Source: Sva-07 sp031426215
Lineage (GTDB): Bacteria > Actinomycetota > Acidimicrobiia > Acidimicrobiales > Ilumatobacteraceae
Assembly: GCA_031426215.1 (NCBI GenBank)
Contig: JANPKU010000048.1
Span: 1 to 64,000 of the forward strand
Direction: 5' to 3'
DNA: 64,000 bases
The notes beneath the pieces are model-generated. The model had not been told where the DNA came from and did not search any database. It worked only from the letters and a program-made list of their open reading frames with translations. Shown piece after piece: positions 43,641 to 51,319 of the stretch. Position 1 is the first letter of the stretch. Each line of letters starts with the position of its first letter. Position numbers and translations under genes: made by a program.

Positions 43641-45005
43641 TCAGTCCGCGGGAGCGCTCTCGCCGGCGTTGTGCGCGACGGCACCCAAACGGACGTGCAG
43701 CGTCTCGATCGCGTACCCGTCCATCGCCACCACCTGGAACTCACCCAGATCGGTGTGCACACATTCGCCCTGAGCAGGGATCTCGTCGAGCACATCGATC
43801 ACGTACCCGGCCACCGTGTGCCAGTCGCCCTCGGGCAACGCCACGCCGGTGCATTCCTCGAACAGCTCGACGCGCATCGTGCCAGGGATCCGCCAACCGC
43901 CGTCGTCGAGTTGCTCGGCATCGCCGAGTCGGTGATCGGACTCGTCGTCGAAATCACCGATCAACTCCTCGATCACGTCCTCGAGCGTGACGAGCCCGAG
44001 CACCATGCCGTGCTCGTCGACGACGAGCGAGATGTGCTGACGTCGTGTTCGCATCTCCAGCAACAGATCCTCGAGGCCATGGTGTTCTGGTGTCACCATG
44101 ATCGGGCGGGTCAACGAGCCGGCCTGAGTGGACGTCCACGTGCCGTTGACGAGGCGCAGCACGTCTTTGGCATGTACGAACCCACGTACGTGATCGAGAT
44201 CTCCTTCGTGCACGACCACACGGGTTCGACCCGTTCGGTGCGCCTCGGCGGCAACAACGTCGGCGGTCACCCCTGCCGCGACGGCGACGATGTCGCGTCG
44301 CCCGGTCATGGCGTCGGCGGCGGTGAGACCCGACAACTCCAGCGAACGCGCGAGCAGCTTGTGCTCCTCGGCGGCGATGCCGCCGTGACCTGCCGACTCC
44401 TCGATCAACAGCAGCAGATCGCTCGGCGAGTGCGCCATTGCTCGTTCGTCCTGCGGTTCGACGCCGATGGCCCTGATCGTGATGTTGGCGAGGCCGTTCA
44501 ACATGCGGATCAGCGGACGAAACAGGCTGACGAAGAACCGGAAGGGTCGGGCGAGCAGCAGCGCCGACTTCTCCGGGTGTGCGATCGCCCATGACTTCGG
44601 TGCCATCTCGGCCAACACCATGTGCAGGAACACCACGATCGACAGCGCGATCGAGAACGCGATGACATGACGGGTGGTGTCCGACAGGTCGAATGCCTCG
44701 CCGAGCACACCTTCGATGATCCCGGCGACGGCCGGTTCGGCAACAGCGCCGAGACCGAGCGAACACATCGTGATGCCGAGTTGGGCGCCGGCGAGCATCA
44801 GGGTCAACTCGCGCAGGCCGGCCAGTGCGTGGCGGGCCCGCCGGTCGCCGTCGGCAGCGAGTTGCTCGATACGTGATCGACGAGACGCCAGCAGTGCGAA
44901 CTCGGCGGCGACGAAGAACCCGTTGAGCACCAGCAGCACGAACGCCACACCGAGGCCGGTCCAGTTCATCTGGATTCCCGTCGTCGCGGCCTCAGCGGCG
45001 AACAT
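43641..45005 (-). CDS. CNNM/CBS (HlyC/CorC-type) membrane protein, copy A
   Basis: A 454-residue protein: N-terminal CNNM/DUF21 membrane domain (LVLNGFFVAAEFALLASRRSR, three to four helices), then a CBS pair (VAAEAHRTGRTRVVVHEGDLDHVRGFVHAKD; ISLVVDEHGMVLGLVTLEDVIEELIG) and a CorC_HlyC transporter-associated domain. The family is tied to magnesium/cobalt or sodium homeostasis. It overlaps its paralogue by 4 nt (ATGA), so the pair is coupled and may form a heteromer. Confidence 0.88.
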   Translation of the reverse strand: MFAAEAATTGIQMNWTGLGVAFVLLVLNGFFVAAEFALLASRRSRIEQLAADGDRRARHALAGLRELTLMLAGAQLGITMCSLGLGAVAEPAVAGIIEGVLGEAFDLSDTTRHVIAFSIALSIVVFLHMVLAEMAPKSWAIAHPEKSALLLARPFRFFVSLFRPLIRMLNGLANITIRAIGVEPQDERAMAHSPSDLLLLIEESAGHGGIAAEEHKLLARSLELSGLTAADAMTGRRDIVAVAAGVTADVVAAEAHRTGRTRVVVHEGDLDHVRGFVHAKDVLRLVNGTWTSTQAGSLTRPIMVTPEHHGLEDLLLEMRTRRQHISLVVDEHGMVLGLVTLEDVIEELIGDFDDESDHRLGDAEQLDDGGWRIPGTMRVELFEECTGVALPEGDWHTVAGYVIDVLDEIPAQGECVHTDLGEFQVVAMDGYAIETLHVRLGAVAHNAGESAPAD

Positions 45006-46363
45006 CAGCGATCACCCTTGCGTCGTGTCTCGTCCACGTCGTCGTCCTCGTCGTGGCCGAGTCGGGCGAGTGCCTCTGGATCGACTCGGAGCTCGACACG
45101 CTCGATCGCGAAGCCATCGACATCGAGGACCTCGATGCGAATGCCGTCGACCGTGAAGAAGTCGCCCGCCTCGGGAATCCGCTCGAGGCGGTCGAGCACC
45201 AGGCCGGCGACGGTGTCGTACTCGCCGTCGGGGAGGTCGAGGCCGGTGATTCGTTCGATCTCGTCGGGGCGCGACGATGCCGCTACCGACCACACGCCGG
45301 GTTCGGTCTCGACATGATCGCCAGGTGCGCTCGGGTCGTACTCGTCCTCGATGTCGCCCACGAGTTCCTCGACGATGTCCTCGAGGGTCACGACGCCTGC
45401 AGGCCCGCCGTACTCGTCGATCACGATCGCCATCTCGGTGGCGCGCAAGCGCAACTCGGCCAACACGACGTTCAAACCTGCGGCCTCGGGGACAGCGAGG
45501 ATCTCGTGCGAGAACTGAGACACCAACGTGGTGTCGTAGTCGGCCCGACCCACGCCGAGCAGGTCCTTTGCGTGGACGACACCCTGCACCTGCCCGTCGA
45601 CGTCGACCACTGGGAATCGCGAATGCGTCGACGACATGAGATCTCGCAGGTCCGCTGCGGTGGCGTCCGCGTCGATCGTGACGACACGGTTCCAGGGCAC
45701 CATGGCATCCGACGCCTCGAGTTCTCCGAAGCTGATCGCCCGCTCCAACAATGCGGCCTGGCTCTCGGTGAGGTGGCCGCTCTCGGCCGAGGAGTCGACG
45801 ATCAGGTCGAGTTCCTCGGTCGACACTGCGCCGCGGAGTTCCTCGACCGGTTCGACGCCGACCAGACGTAGGAGGCGATTCGCCGCGCCATCGAAGAGCC
45901 GGATGAGAGGACCAGCGACACGCAGGAAGAGCCACATCGACGATGCCAGCGAACGCGCCACCGGCTCCGGCCGCGCGATCGCCAGGTTCTTCGGTGCGAG
46001 CTCACCGAAGACCATTTGCGCGATGGTCGCGAGGATCAAGGCGAGTGCCAGCGCCACTCCGAACGTCGCCGACTCCGGAATGCCGACGGCGACGAGCACG
46101 GGTTCGATCAACGAGGCAATCGCCGGTTCGGCGATGAACCCCACCAGCAGGGTCGTGACGGTGATGCCGAGCTGAGCGCCCGACAGCATGAAGCTGAGTC
46201 GCTTGTGGACCTGGACCGCCCGTTTCGAGCGCCGGTCGCCTTCGTCGGCCTGTTCCGACAATCGACTGCGCCGAGCGGCGACGAAGGCGAACTCGACGGC
46301 GACGAAGTACCCGTTTGCCGCGATCAGCGCAACGACACCGAACAACCCGAGAGCAGTCAGCAC
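45005..46363 (-). CDS. CNNM/CBS (HlyC/CorC-type) membrane protein, copy B
   Basis: About 452 residues from GTG at 46363 (VLTALGLFGVV). Same architecture as copy A: DUF21 domain (NGYFVAVEFAFVAARRSR), CBS pair (THSRFPVVDVDGQVQGVVHAKD; MAIVIDEYGGPAGVVTLEDIVEELVG) and CorC_HlyC domain. It is the first gene of a four-gene operon with copy A, the PH-domain protein and the BtuF-like protein. A TAACAT hexamer on the minus strand at 46405-46410 would place the transcript start about 35 nt upstream. Confidence 0.87.
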   Translation of the reverse strand: MLTALGLFGVVALIAANGYFVAVEFAFVAARRSRLSEQADEGDRRSKRAVQVHKRLSFMLSGAQLGITVTTLLVGFIAEPAIASLIEPVLVAVGIPESATFGVALALALILATIAQMVFGELAPKNLAIARPEPVARSLASSMWLFLRVAGPLIRLFDGAANRLLRLVGVEPVEELRGAVSTEELDLIVDSSAESGHLTESQAALLERAISFGELEASDAMVPWNRVVTIDADATAADLRDLMSSTHSRFPVVDVDGQVQGVVHAKDLLGVGRADYDTTLVSQFSHEILAVPEAAGLNVVLAELRLRATEMAIVIDEYGGPAGVVTLEDIVEELVGDIEDEYDPSAPGDHVETEPGVWSVAASSRPDEIERITGLDLPDGEYDTVAGLVLDRLERIPEAGDFFTVDGIRIEVLDVDGFAIERVELRVDPEALARLGHDEDDDVDETRRKGDR

Positions 46364-46447
46364 GGCGTCAACTTCGTTTTCGGTCGGCGGACATGGGTGG
46401 ACGAATGTTATCCGTCCGCTCCCATCCTGCGGTGGAGCATCGGAGGC

Positions 46448-46453
46448 TAAGGT
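46448..46453 (+). promoter_or_regulatory. Probable leaderless -10 box (TAAGGT) of the selenoprotein gene
   Basis: TANNNT hexamer 7 nt before the ATG at 46461, in the divergent gap with the CNNM operon. Confidence 0.45.
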
Positions 46454-46460
46454 GCGTCTG

Positions 46461-46934
46461 ATGTCCACCTTCCACGAGTTCGAGATGACCTCGATCACCG
46501 GCGACGACGTGTCGTTCGACCGGTTCGAGGGTCAGTTCTGCCTGATCGTCAACGTCGCGAGCAATTGAGGCCTCACGCCTCAGTACGCAGGTCTGCGTGC
46601 GCTTCATGAAGAGAATGACGATGTCACCGTGCTGGGATTCCCGTGCAACCAATTCGCCAATCAGGAACCGGGTTCCGATGACGACATCTTCGAGTTCGTC
46701 ACCTCCAAGTTCGACGTGACGTTCCCGATGTTCCACAAGATCGAGGTCAACGGTGACGGGGCGGCACCGCTCTACCGGTGGCTGAAGTCCGAACAGCCCG
46801 GTAGCGGCGACAGCGCCGAGATCGCCTGGAACTTCGAGAAATTCCTCGTCGACACACAGGGCAACGTGGTCGAGCGGTTCGCTCCCACCGTGACGCCTGA
46901 ACAGGTTGCCGAAGCCATCGAGAAACACCGCTGA
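46461..46934 (+). CDS. Selenocysteine-containing glutathione peroxidase (in-frame UGA at codon 36)
   Basis: Read through the TGA at 46566-46568, the frame gives a 157-residue GPx of normal length. The UGA is codon 36, at the catalytic position: NVASN-U-GLTPQY. The rest of the tetrad is intact: Gln68 in NQFANQEPG, Trp123 and Asn124 in IAWNFEKF; the block GFPCNQF is present. The loop Cys used as resolving residue by thioredoxin-linked GPx (FC before ..VTFP) is Val80 here. A SECIS-like hairpin follows the UGA. The enzyme should reduce hydrogen or lipid peroxides with a thiol donor (thioredoxin or mycothiol in such a bacterium). selA/B/C/D are not in the window. A gene finder would split this into a 35-codon ORF and a GTG-started fragment at 46629. 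Confidence 0.9.
46583..46600 (+). promoter_or_regulatory. Bacterial SECIS-like hairpin after UGA-36
   Basis: GTACGCA-GGTC-TGCGTGC forms a 7-bp stem (one U-G pair) with a GGUC loop, starting 14 nt after the UGA. The core GCAGGUCUGC is, as I recall it, the apical part of the E. coli fdhF SECIS, where the loop lies at nearly the same distance. SelB binds such loops to deliver Sec-tRNA. Confidence 0.8.
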
Positions 46935-46982
46935 CTCGGCGTCGAGCGGTATCCCTCCGAGCAAATCACTGCGCGCCAGGTC

Positions 46983-47558
46983 GTGAACACCGACACCTGG
47001 ATCTTCGGATACGGCTCGCTCGTGTCGCCGGCGTCGATGGCGACCACCATCGGCCGCGACGTCGCAGCCGGCGACGTCGCAGTCGCTGAGCTCCGCGGCT
47101 ACGGCCGGCGATGGAACTACGGCTCGCTCCACATGCGCGGCGACTGGCACCACGATGGCGTGTCCGTCACGCAGGGAACGGTCGTGGCGCTCGGACTCGT
47201 TGTTGCCGACAGCGAGACCTGCAACGGTGTGATCGTGCGGGTCACCGCCGATGAAGTCGCGCAGCTCGATTGGCGCGAGCGCGATTACGACCGCACCGAC
47301 GTGACCGAGCGGATCCGGGTCGACGACGGCACTCACGCAGGCCAAGCCGGCCGGGTGATGACCTACGTCCCTCGAGCGAGCGCCATCGAACGATACGAGG
47401 AGGCTCGAGATCGGCGACAGGCCGGTATTCGTCGGTCGTATCGGGACCTGGTCATCGCCGCGTTCGGCGGTCTGGGCCCTGATCACCTCGCTCGGTACGA
47501 GACGACACCAGCACCCGACGTACCCGTCGTCGACATGACGCTCTCGACGCTCACCTGA
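46983..47558 (+). CDS. Gamma-glutamylcyclotransferase-like (AIG2/ChaC-type) protein
   Basis: A 191-residue protein of the GGCT fold: IFGYGSLVSPASM at the start (the YGSL loop), RRWNYGS, TCNGVIVRVTADEVAQLDWRERDYDR with a likely catalytic Glu, and YVPRASAIERYEEARD. It could cleave gamma-glutamyl compounds to 5-oxoproline, although the bacterial relatives are poorly defined. It lies 48 nt downstream of the selenoprotein GPx on the same strand, which raises a shared thiol/peroxide role. Confidence 0.75.
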   Translation: MNTDTWIFGYGSLVSPASMATTIGRDVAAGDVAVAELRGYGRRWNYGSLHMRGDWHHDGVSVTQGTVVALGLVVADSETCNGVIVRVTADEVAQLDWRERDYDRTDVTERIRVDDGTHAGQAGRVMTYVPRASAIERYEEARDRRQAGIRRSYRDLVIAAFGGLGPDHLARYETTPAPDVPVVDMTLSTLT

Positions 47559-47595
47559 CCGGCACTTGCCGCGTCCGGGTTGAGACAGACTGCGA

Positions 47596-48210
47596 TCACA
47601 CGGCGGGATCGGTGTACGCAGGGAGTACCAACAGCTGCTCCCACAGTCGGTCGACCTGGGTGATCAACGAGTCGCGGTCACCAGCGTTGTCGATCACGTG
47701 GGTCGCTGATGCGAGGCGTTCTTCACGACCCAACTGGCTGTCGATCCTTGCGCGAGCGTCGACTTCATCCATGCCTCGCTGTCCGACGAGGCGCTGCACT
47801 GCGACGTCCACGGGGATGTCGACAACGATCGTGGCAGCCAAACCGGGGCGCGGGTTCTCGCCCAGCAAGGGGAAGTCCAACACGACGACTCGATCCGACG
47901 GTCGCTGCTCGTCGATCTGTCGTTGGATCTCGGACTGCATCGCCGGGTGCACGATGCCGTTGAGATCCGCGAGCGCTGCCTTGTCGTTGAAGACGATCTC
48001 GGCGACCACGGCACGATCGAGCACGCCGTCGTCGCCGATGATGTGGCGGCCGAAACGCTCGGCCATGAGATCGAGCACTGGGCTCCCCGGCGCCTGCAGA
48101 TCGCGAGCGATCCGATCCGCATCGACGATCGCTGCGCCTCGCTCGGCGAGCATCGCCGACACGGTGGACTTGCCCGCGCCGATTCCTCCAGTCAGACCGA
48201 CCAGGATCAC
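47596..48210 (-). CDS. coaE: Dephospho-CoA kinase
   Basis: A 204-residue P-loop kinase for the last CoA step. Walker A is GLTGGIGAGKSTVS; the substrate part has GAAIVDADRIARDLQ and VVVLDFPLLGE. The GTG start overlaps the rpsA stop (GTGA), which rejects the much longer upstream frame, an Arg-rich shadow of the S1 tail. Convergent with the cyclotransferase-like gene. Confidence 0.94.
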   Translation of the reverse strand: MILVGLTGGIGAGKSTVSAMLAERGAAIVDADRIARDLQAPGSPVLDLMAERFGRHIIGDDGVLDRAVVAEIVFNDKAALADLNGIVHPAMQSEIQRQIDEQRPSDRVVVLDFPLLGENPRPGLAATIVVDIPVDVAVQRLVGQRGMDEVDARARIDSQLGREERLASATHVIDNAGDRDSLITQVDRLWEQLLVLPAYTDPAV

Positions 48211-49667
48211 TCGGCCGGATCTTCCTCCGCAGCGGGGGTCTCGTCGGCGGCGGACTCGGCGGCATCCTCGTCGGCGACATCCTCGGCGACAGCAGGGGCT
48301 TCGTCGGCGGGTGCCTGGTCGGCGGGTGCCTCGTCGGCGGCCACCTCGGCGGCAGGTGCTGCCTCGGTGTCGCTGCCGGCGTCTGCAGCGCCTTCGCCAC
48401 CCTCGCCGTAGTACTCGGACCATGCAGCTTCGGCTTCGGCGGACGTCTCGCCCTGCACCCAGTTGCCGGCGGAGTCGACCTCGAAGTGCTCACGGTATTC
48501 GGCGGCGAGTTCGCCACCTTCTGCGGCCTGCTTGATCGACAGCGAGATCCGGCGACGGGCGAGATCGAGATCGATGATCTTGACCCACAGCTCTTCGCCG
48601 GGGGTGACGACCTGCTCGGGGCTGTCGACGTGATGCGCCGACATCTCCGAGATGTGCACGAGACCCTCGATGCCTTCACCGACCTGGACGAACGCACCGA
48701 ACTGGACGAGCTTGGTGACCCGGCCGTACACGAGCTGTTCGACCTGGTGGCCTTCGGCGAACTCCTGCCACGGGTCCTGCTGGGTGGCCTTCAGCGAGAG
48801 GCTGATGCGCTCACGGCTGAAGTCGACATCGAGCACCTGCACCTTGACGGGATCGCCAACGGTGACCACGGAACCCGGGTGGTCGACGTGCTTCCACGAC
48901 AGCTCGCTGACGTGAATGAGGCCGTCCATGCCGCCGAGATCGACGAACGCACCGAAGCTGACGACCGAGGAGATCGTGCCCTCGCGGACTTCGCCGACCT
49001 TGAGGTTGTTGAGGAACTGGTCGCGGGTCTCCTTCTGGTTCTCTTCCAGGTAGGCGCGACGCGACAGGACCACGTTGTTGCGGTTCTTGTCGAGTTCGAT
49101 GATCTTGCAGTGCACGGTCTCGCCGATGTACGGAGCGAGGTCACGGACACGACGCAGTTCGACGAGCGATGCGGGCAGGAAGCCGCGCAGGCCGATGTCG
49201 ACGATGAGTCCGCCCTTGACCACTTCGATGACCGGACCGGAGACGACTTCGTCGGCTTCCTTCTTCGCTTCGATGTCGCCCCAGGCCCGCTCGTACTGGG
49301 CTCGCTTCTTCGACAGCAGCAAGCGGCCTTCTTTGTCCTCCTTGGTGAGGACGAGGGCTTCGATGCGCTCGCCGAGCGACACGACCTCGGACGGGTCGAC
49401 GTCGTTGCGGATGCTCAGCTCGCGGCTGAGGATGACGCCTTCGGACTTGTATCCGATGTCGAGAAGTACTTCGTCCTTGTCGATCTTGACCACGGTGCCG
49501 TGAACGAGCTGGCCGTCTTCGACGGTGACCATGGTGCCGTCGATCGCATCAGCGAACGACATGCCGAGATCGTCGGAGACGATCTCGCGTGGGGTGTAGA
49601 CGCCCTCTTCGTCGAACGTTCCCATCTGGGTGGCGGGAGACTCAAAGGTGGTTGCGGTGTCGGACAA
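48207..49667 (-). CDS. rpsA: 30S ribosomal protein S1
   Basis: About 486 residues with four S1 RNA-binding domains (GTVVKIDKDEVLLDIGYKSEG; VVKGGLIVDIGLRGFLPAS; GTISSVVSFGAFVDLGG; GRVTKLVQFGAFVQVGEGIEGLVHISEM) and an acidic, Ala/Glu/Asp-rich tail with repeats such as ADQAPADEAPA. The start is unsure: TTG at 49667 (LSDTATTF) was chosen; GTG at 49712 and ATG at 49622 are in frame. A TAGCGT hexamer at 49739-49744 suggests the promoter. rpsA-coaE order is common in actinobacteria. Confidence 0.93.
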   Translation of the reverse strand: MSDTATTFESPATQMGTFDEEGVYTPREIVSDDLGMSFADAIDGTMVTVEDGQLVHGTVVKIDKDEVLLDIGYKSEGVILSRELSIRNDVDPSEVVSLGERIEALVLTKEDKEGRLLLSKKRAQYERAWGDIEAKKEADEVVSGPVIEVVKGGLIVDIGLRGFLPASLVELRRVRDLAPYIGETVHCKIIELDKNRNNVVLSRRAYLEENQKETRDQFLNNLKVGEVREGTISSVVSFGAFVDLGGMDGLIHVSELSWKHVDHPGSVVTVGDPVKVQVLDVDFSRERISLSLKATQQDPWQEFAEGHQVEQLVYGRVTKLVQFGAFVQVGEGIEGLVHISEMSAHHVDSPEQVVTPGEELWVKIIDLDLARRRISLSIKQAAEGGELAAEYREHFEVDSAGNWVQGETSAEAEAAWSEYYGEGGEGAADAGSDTEAAPAAEVAADEAPADQAPADEAPAVAEDVADEDAAESAADETPAAEEDPAE

Positions 49668-49738
49668 GGGACGAACTGCTTTCGAAACGGACGTGAATAG
49701 GTGGACAGGCACGCCGCGGACGCGACGCAGCCGACAAC

Positions 49739-49744
49739 GCTACC
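49739..49744 (-). promoter_or_regulatory. Candidate -10 box (TAGCGT) of rpsA
   Basis: TANNNT hexamer upstream of all three possible rpsA starts; a leader of about 20 to 110 nt would result depending on the true start. Confidence 0.35.
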
Positions 49745-49766
49745 AGCCCCGATCCCCATCGACTTC

Positions 49767-49823
49767 CCCCGAAATTGCGCGGAATCGTGACGCTGACCGT
49801 CAGGATTCCGCGCAATTTCGGGG
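49767..49823. terminator. 20-bp perfect hairpin upstream of rpsA
   Basis: Arms 49767-49786 and 49804-49823 are exact complements; the 17-nt loop contains GTGACGCTGACCGTCA. It lies just after the stop of the upstream methyltransferase gene on the same strand and before the rpsA promoter. No T-run. Confidence 0.6.
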
Positions 49824-49830
49824 CTTGGCG

Positions 49831-50586
49831 TCAGGTGCGGCGGGCGACGGCGAGGAACTCGGGGGATTCGGAACTTGCCGGCGTCGATCCGTAGGCGCCG
49901 GGTTCGACGCTGCTGATCGAGTCGACGACGAAGCCGTGGCCTGCGAGAAGCAGGCGCAGCTCGCGCGGGGTGTAGCAGCCTGTCCAGAGCTCGACCGATC
50001 GGGCTTCACCGGCTTCGGAGCGGATCTCGGTGACCTCGTGCGAGACCCCGGTCGCAGCATCGAAGTCGGCATCGTCGTGGTACTTGACGGCGAAATAGGC
50101 GTTGAACGCGCTCAACGCGAGTCGTCCGCCCGGCCGTAGCGCCCGAGCCATCCCGGCGACCACCGCCTCGTCCTCGCCGTCGGCGGTCATCATCCCGAAG
50201 GCGCCTTGGCAGAGGCAGATCACTGCGTCGAACTCGTCGACGAACGCCATCGACCGGGCATCCGCACGCTCGAACGTCGCGAGCGATGAGCCAACCGCCC
50301 GAATGCCGTCCTTTCGCTCATCGCTCGGCGTGGATGCGGCATGGGCGATGTCGATGAAGCGTTGGCTGATGTCGACGCCGTGGACCTCGATGCCACGCCG
50401 AGCAAGTTCATGAGCATGTCGACCGGTACCGCACCCGACGTCGAGCACCCGCTCGCCCGGACGCAGGCCGAGCGCGTCCACGACGTGGTCCACTTCCTGG
50501 ACGGTGCCCTTGGTGTGGGCGTACCGGTCGTACGCCGAGCCGAGGTGGTCGGCGAGGTCCTCGAACCAGTGATCGCGTTCACCCAT
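49831..50586 (-). CDS. Class I SAM-dependent methyltransferase
   Basis: A 251-residue methyltransferase: motif I RVLDVGCGTGRHAHELA, post-I GIEVHGVDISQRFI, an acidic motif II region VDEFDAVICLCQGAFGMM and RALRPGGRLALSAF. Target unknown. It begins 10 nt after the PPOX flavoprotein gene and ends at the hairpin before rpsA; polA, the flavoprotein and this gene form one unit. Confidence 0.85.
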   Translation of the reverse strand: MGERDHWFEDLADHLGSAYDRYAHTKGTVQEVDHVVDALGLRPGERVLDVGCGTGRHAHELARRGIEVHGVDISQRFIDIAHAASTPSDERKDGIRAVGSSLATFERADARSMAFVDEFDAVICLCQGAFGMMTADGEDEAVVAGMARALRPGGRLALSAFNAYFAVKYHDDADFDAATGVSHEVTEIRSEAGEARSVELWTGCYTPRELRLLLAGHGFVVDSISSVEPGAYGSTPASSESPEFLAVARRT

Positions 50587-50596
50587 GTCGGTCACA

Positions 50597-51319
50597 TCAC
50601 CGTTCGGGCGCGTCACGAGCGAGGTCGTCGGCGTAGCTCTGCTCGAGGAACTGGCGCGTCACCGCATCGTTCGCCGCCACGAGGCCCTGGGCGTTCAGGA
50701 CATCGAGACCGTCGGGAGCGTCGGCGAAATCGTCCCAGCTCGTCGGATCCCAGACCTTGCCGCGCCGGAACGCCTTCGCGCAGTGCATGAAGACCTCGTC
50801 GGTACGCATCACGATCGCCGTGGTCGGGCGTCGGAGTTCGTCGCTCCAGAGATCGAGCACGAGCGGCTCGGTGGTCACCCACGCCGCCCCGTTGATCCGC
50901 AACGTCTCGTCCTTGCCCGGGATGACCACCAGTAGGCCGGCTCGGCCGGATGCGACGACGGCGCGCAGACTGTCGATCAGGTTGTTGCCGTTGAGATCGG
51001 GGATCGCAACGTGGTGTGCATCGAGTGCTCGCACGAACCCGGACGGACCGCCTCGAGGCGACACGTCGACACCACCGTCAGCGCCGTGCGTGGCGACCAG
51101 CACGAACGGCGATCGGGCGAGGATCCCGACGCTGGCGTCGTCGAGGACGCTCGTCTTCTTGGCGACGACGAGGCTGTTCGGCGCCCGATACAGCTCCGCC
51201 AGCTGGTCGTCCGACCTGACGAGGAACTGCGGCGCCAGCGGAATCCCGGTCGGGGTCTGACCCTGATCAAGGGGCGGATCGAGATTCAGCTCTTCGCCGA
51301 TGCCCACGTGTTGCCCCAT
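50597..51319 (-). CDS. PPOX-type (pyridoxamine oxidase-like) FMN-binding flavoprotein
   Basis: About 240 residues with the split-barrel flavin fold: SPFVLVATHGADGGVDVSPRGGPSGFVR, NNLIDSLRAVVASGRAGLLVVIPG, TLRINGAAWV and MRTDEVFMHCAKAFRRGKVWDP. This matches the MSMEG_1061-like family, for which F420 or FMN redox roles are considered. The start overlaps the end of polA by 34 nt; a GTG four codons later overlaps also, so some overlap is real. Confidence 0.78.
   Translation of the reverse strand: MGQHVGIGEELNLDPPLDQGQTPTGIPLAPQFLVRSDDQLAELYRAPNSLVVAKKTSVLDDASVGILARSPFVLVATHGADGGVDVSPRGGPSGFVRALDAHHVAIPDLNGNNLIDSLRAVVASGRAGLLVVIPGKDETLRINGAAWVTTEPLVLDLWSDELRRPTTAIVMRTDEVFMHCAKAFRRGKVWDPTSWDDFADAPDGLDVLNAQGLVAANDAVTRQFLEQSYADDLARDAPER

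Noticed and set aside
46461..46565. GPx gene read as a pseudogene or as a 35-codon peptide plus a separate gene starting at GTG 46629
   Set aside because: The stop falls exactly on the catalytic codon, codons 37-56 before the alternative start are fully GPx-like (GLTPQY...), and a SECIS-like hairpin is present.
48250..48360. Repeats at the rpsA 3' end as a CRISPR or mobile element
   Set aside because: They are in-frame low-complexity codon repeats for Ala/Asp/Glu/Pro in the S1 tail, with no spacers.
47596..48423. Longer coaE with a 70-residue Arg-rich N-terminus
   Set aside because: The extra part is the S1 tail read in another frame; GTG at 48210 with a 4-nt overlap places Walker A correctly near residue 8.
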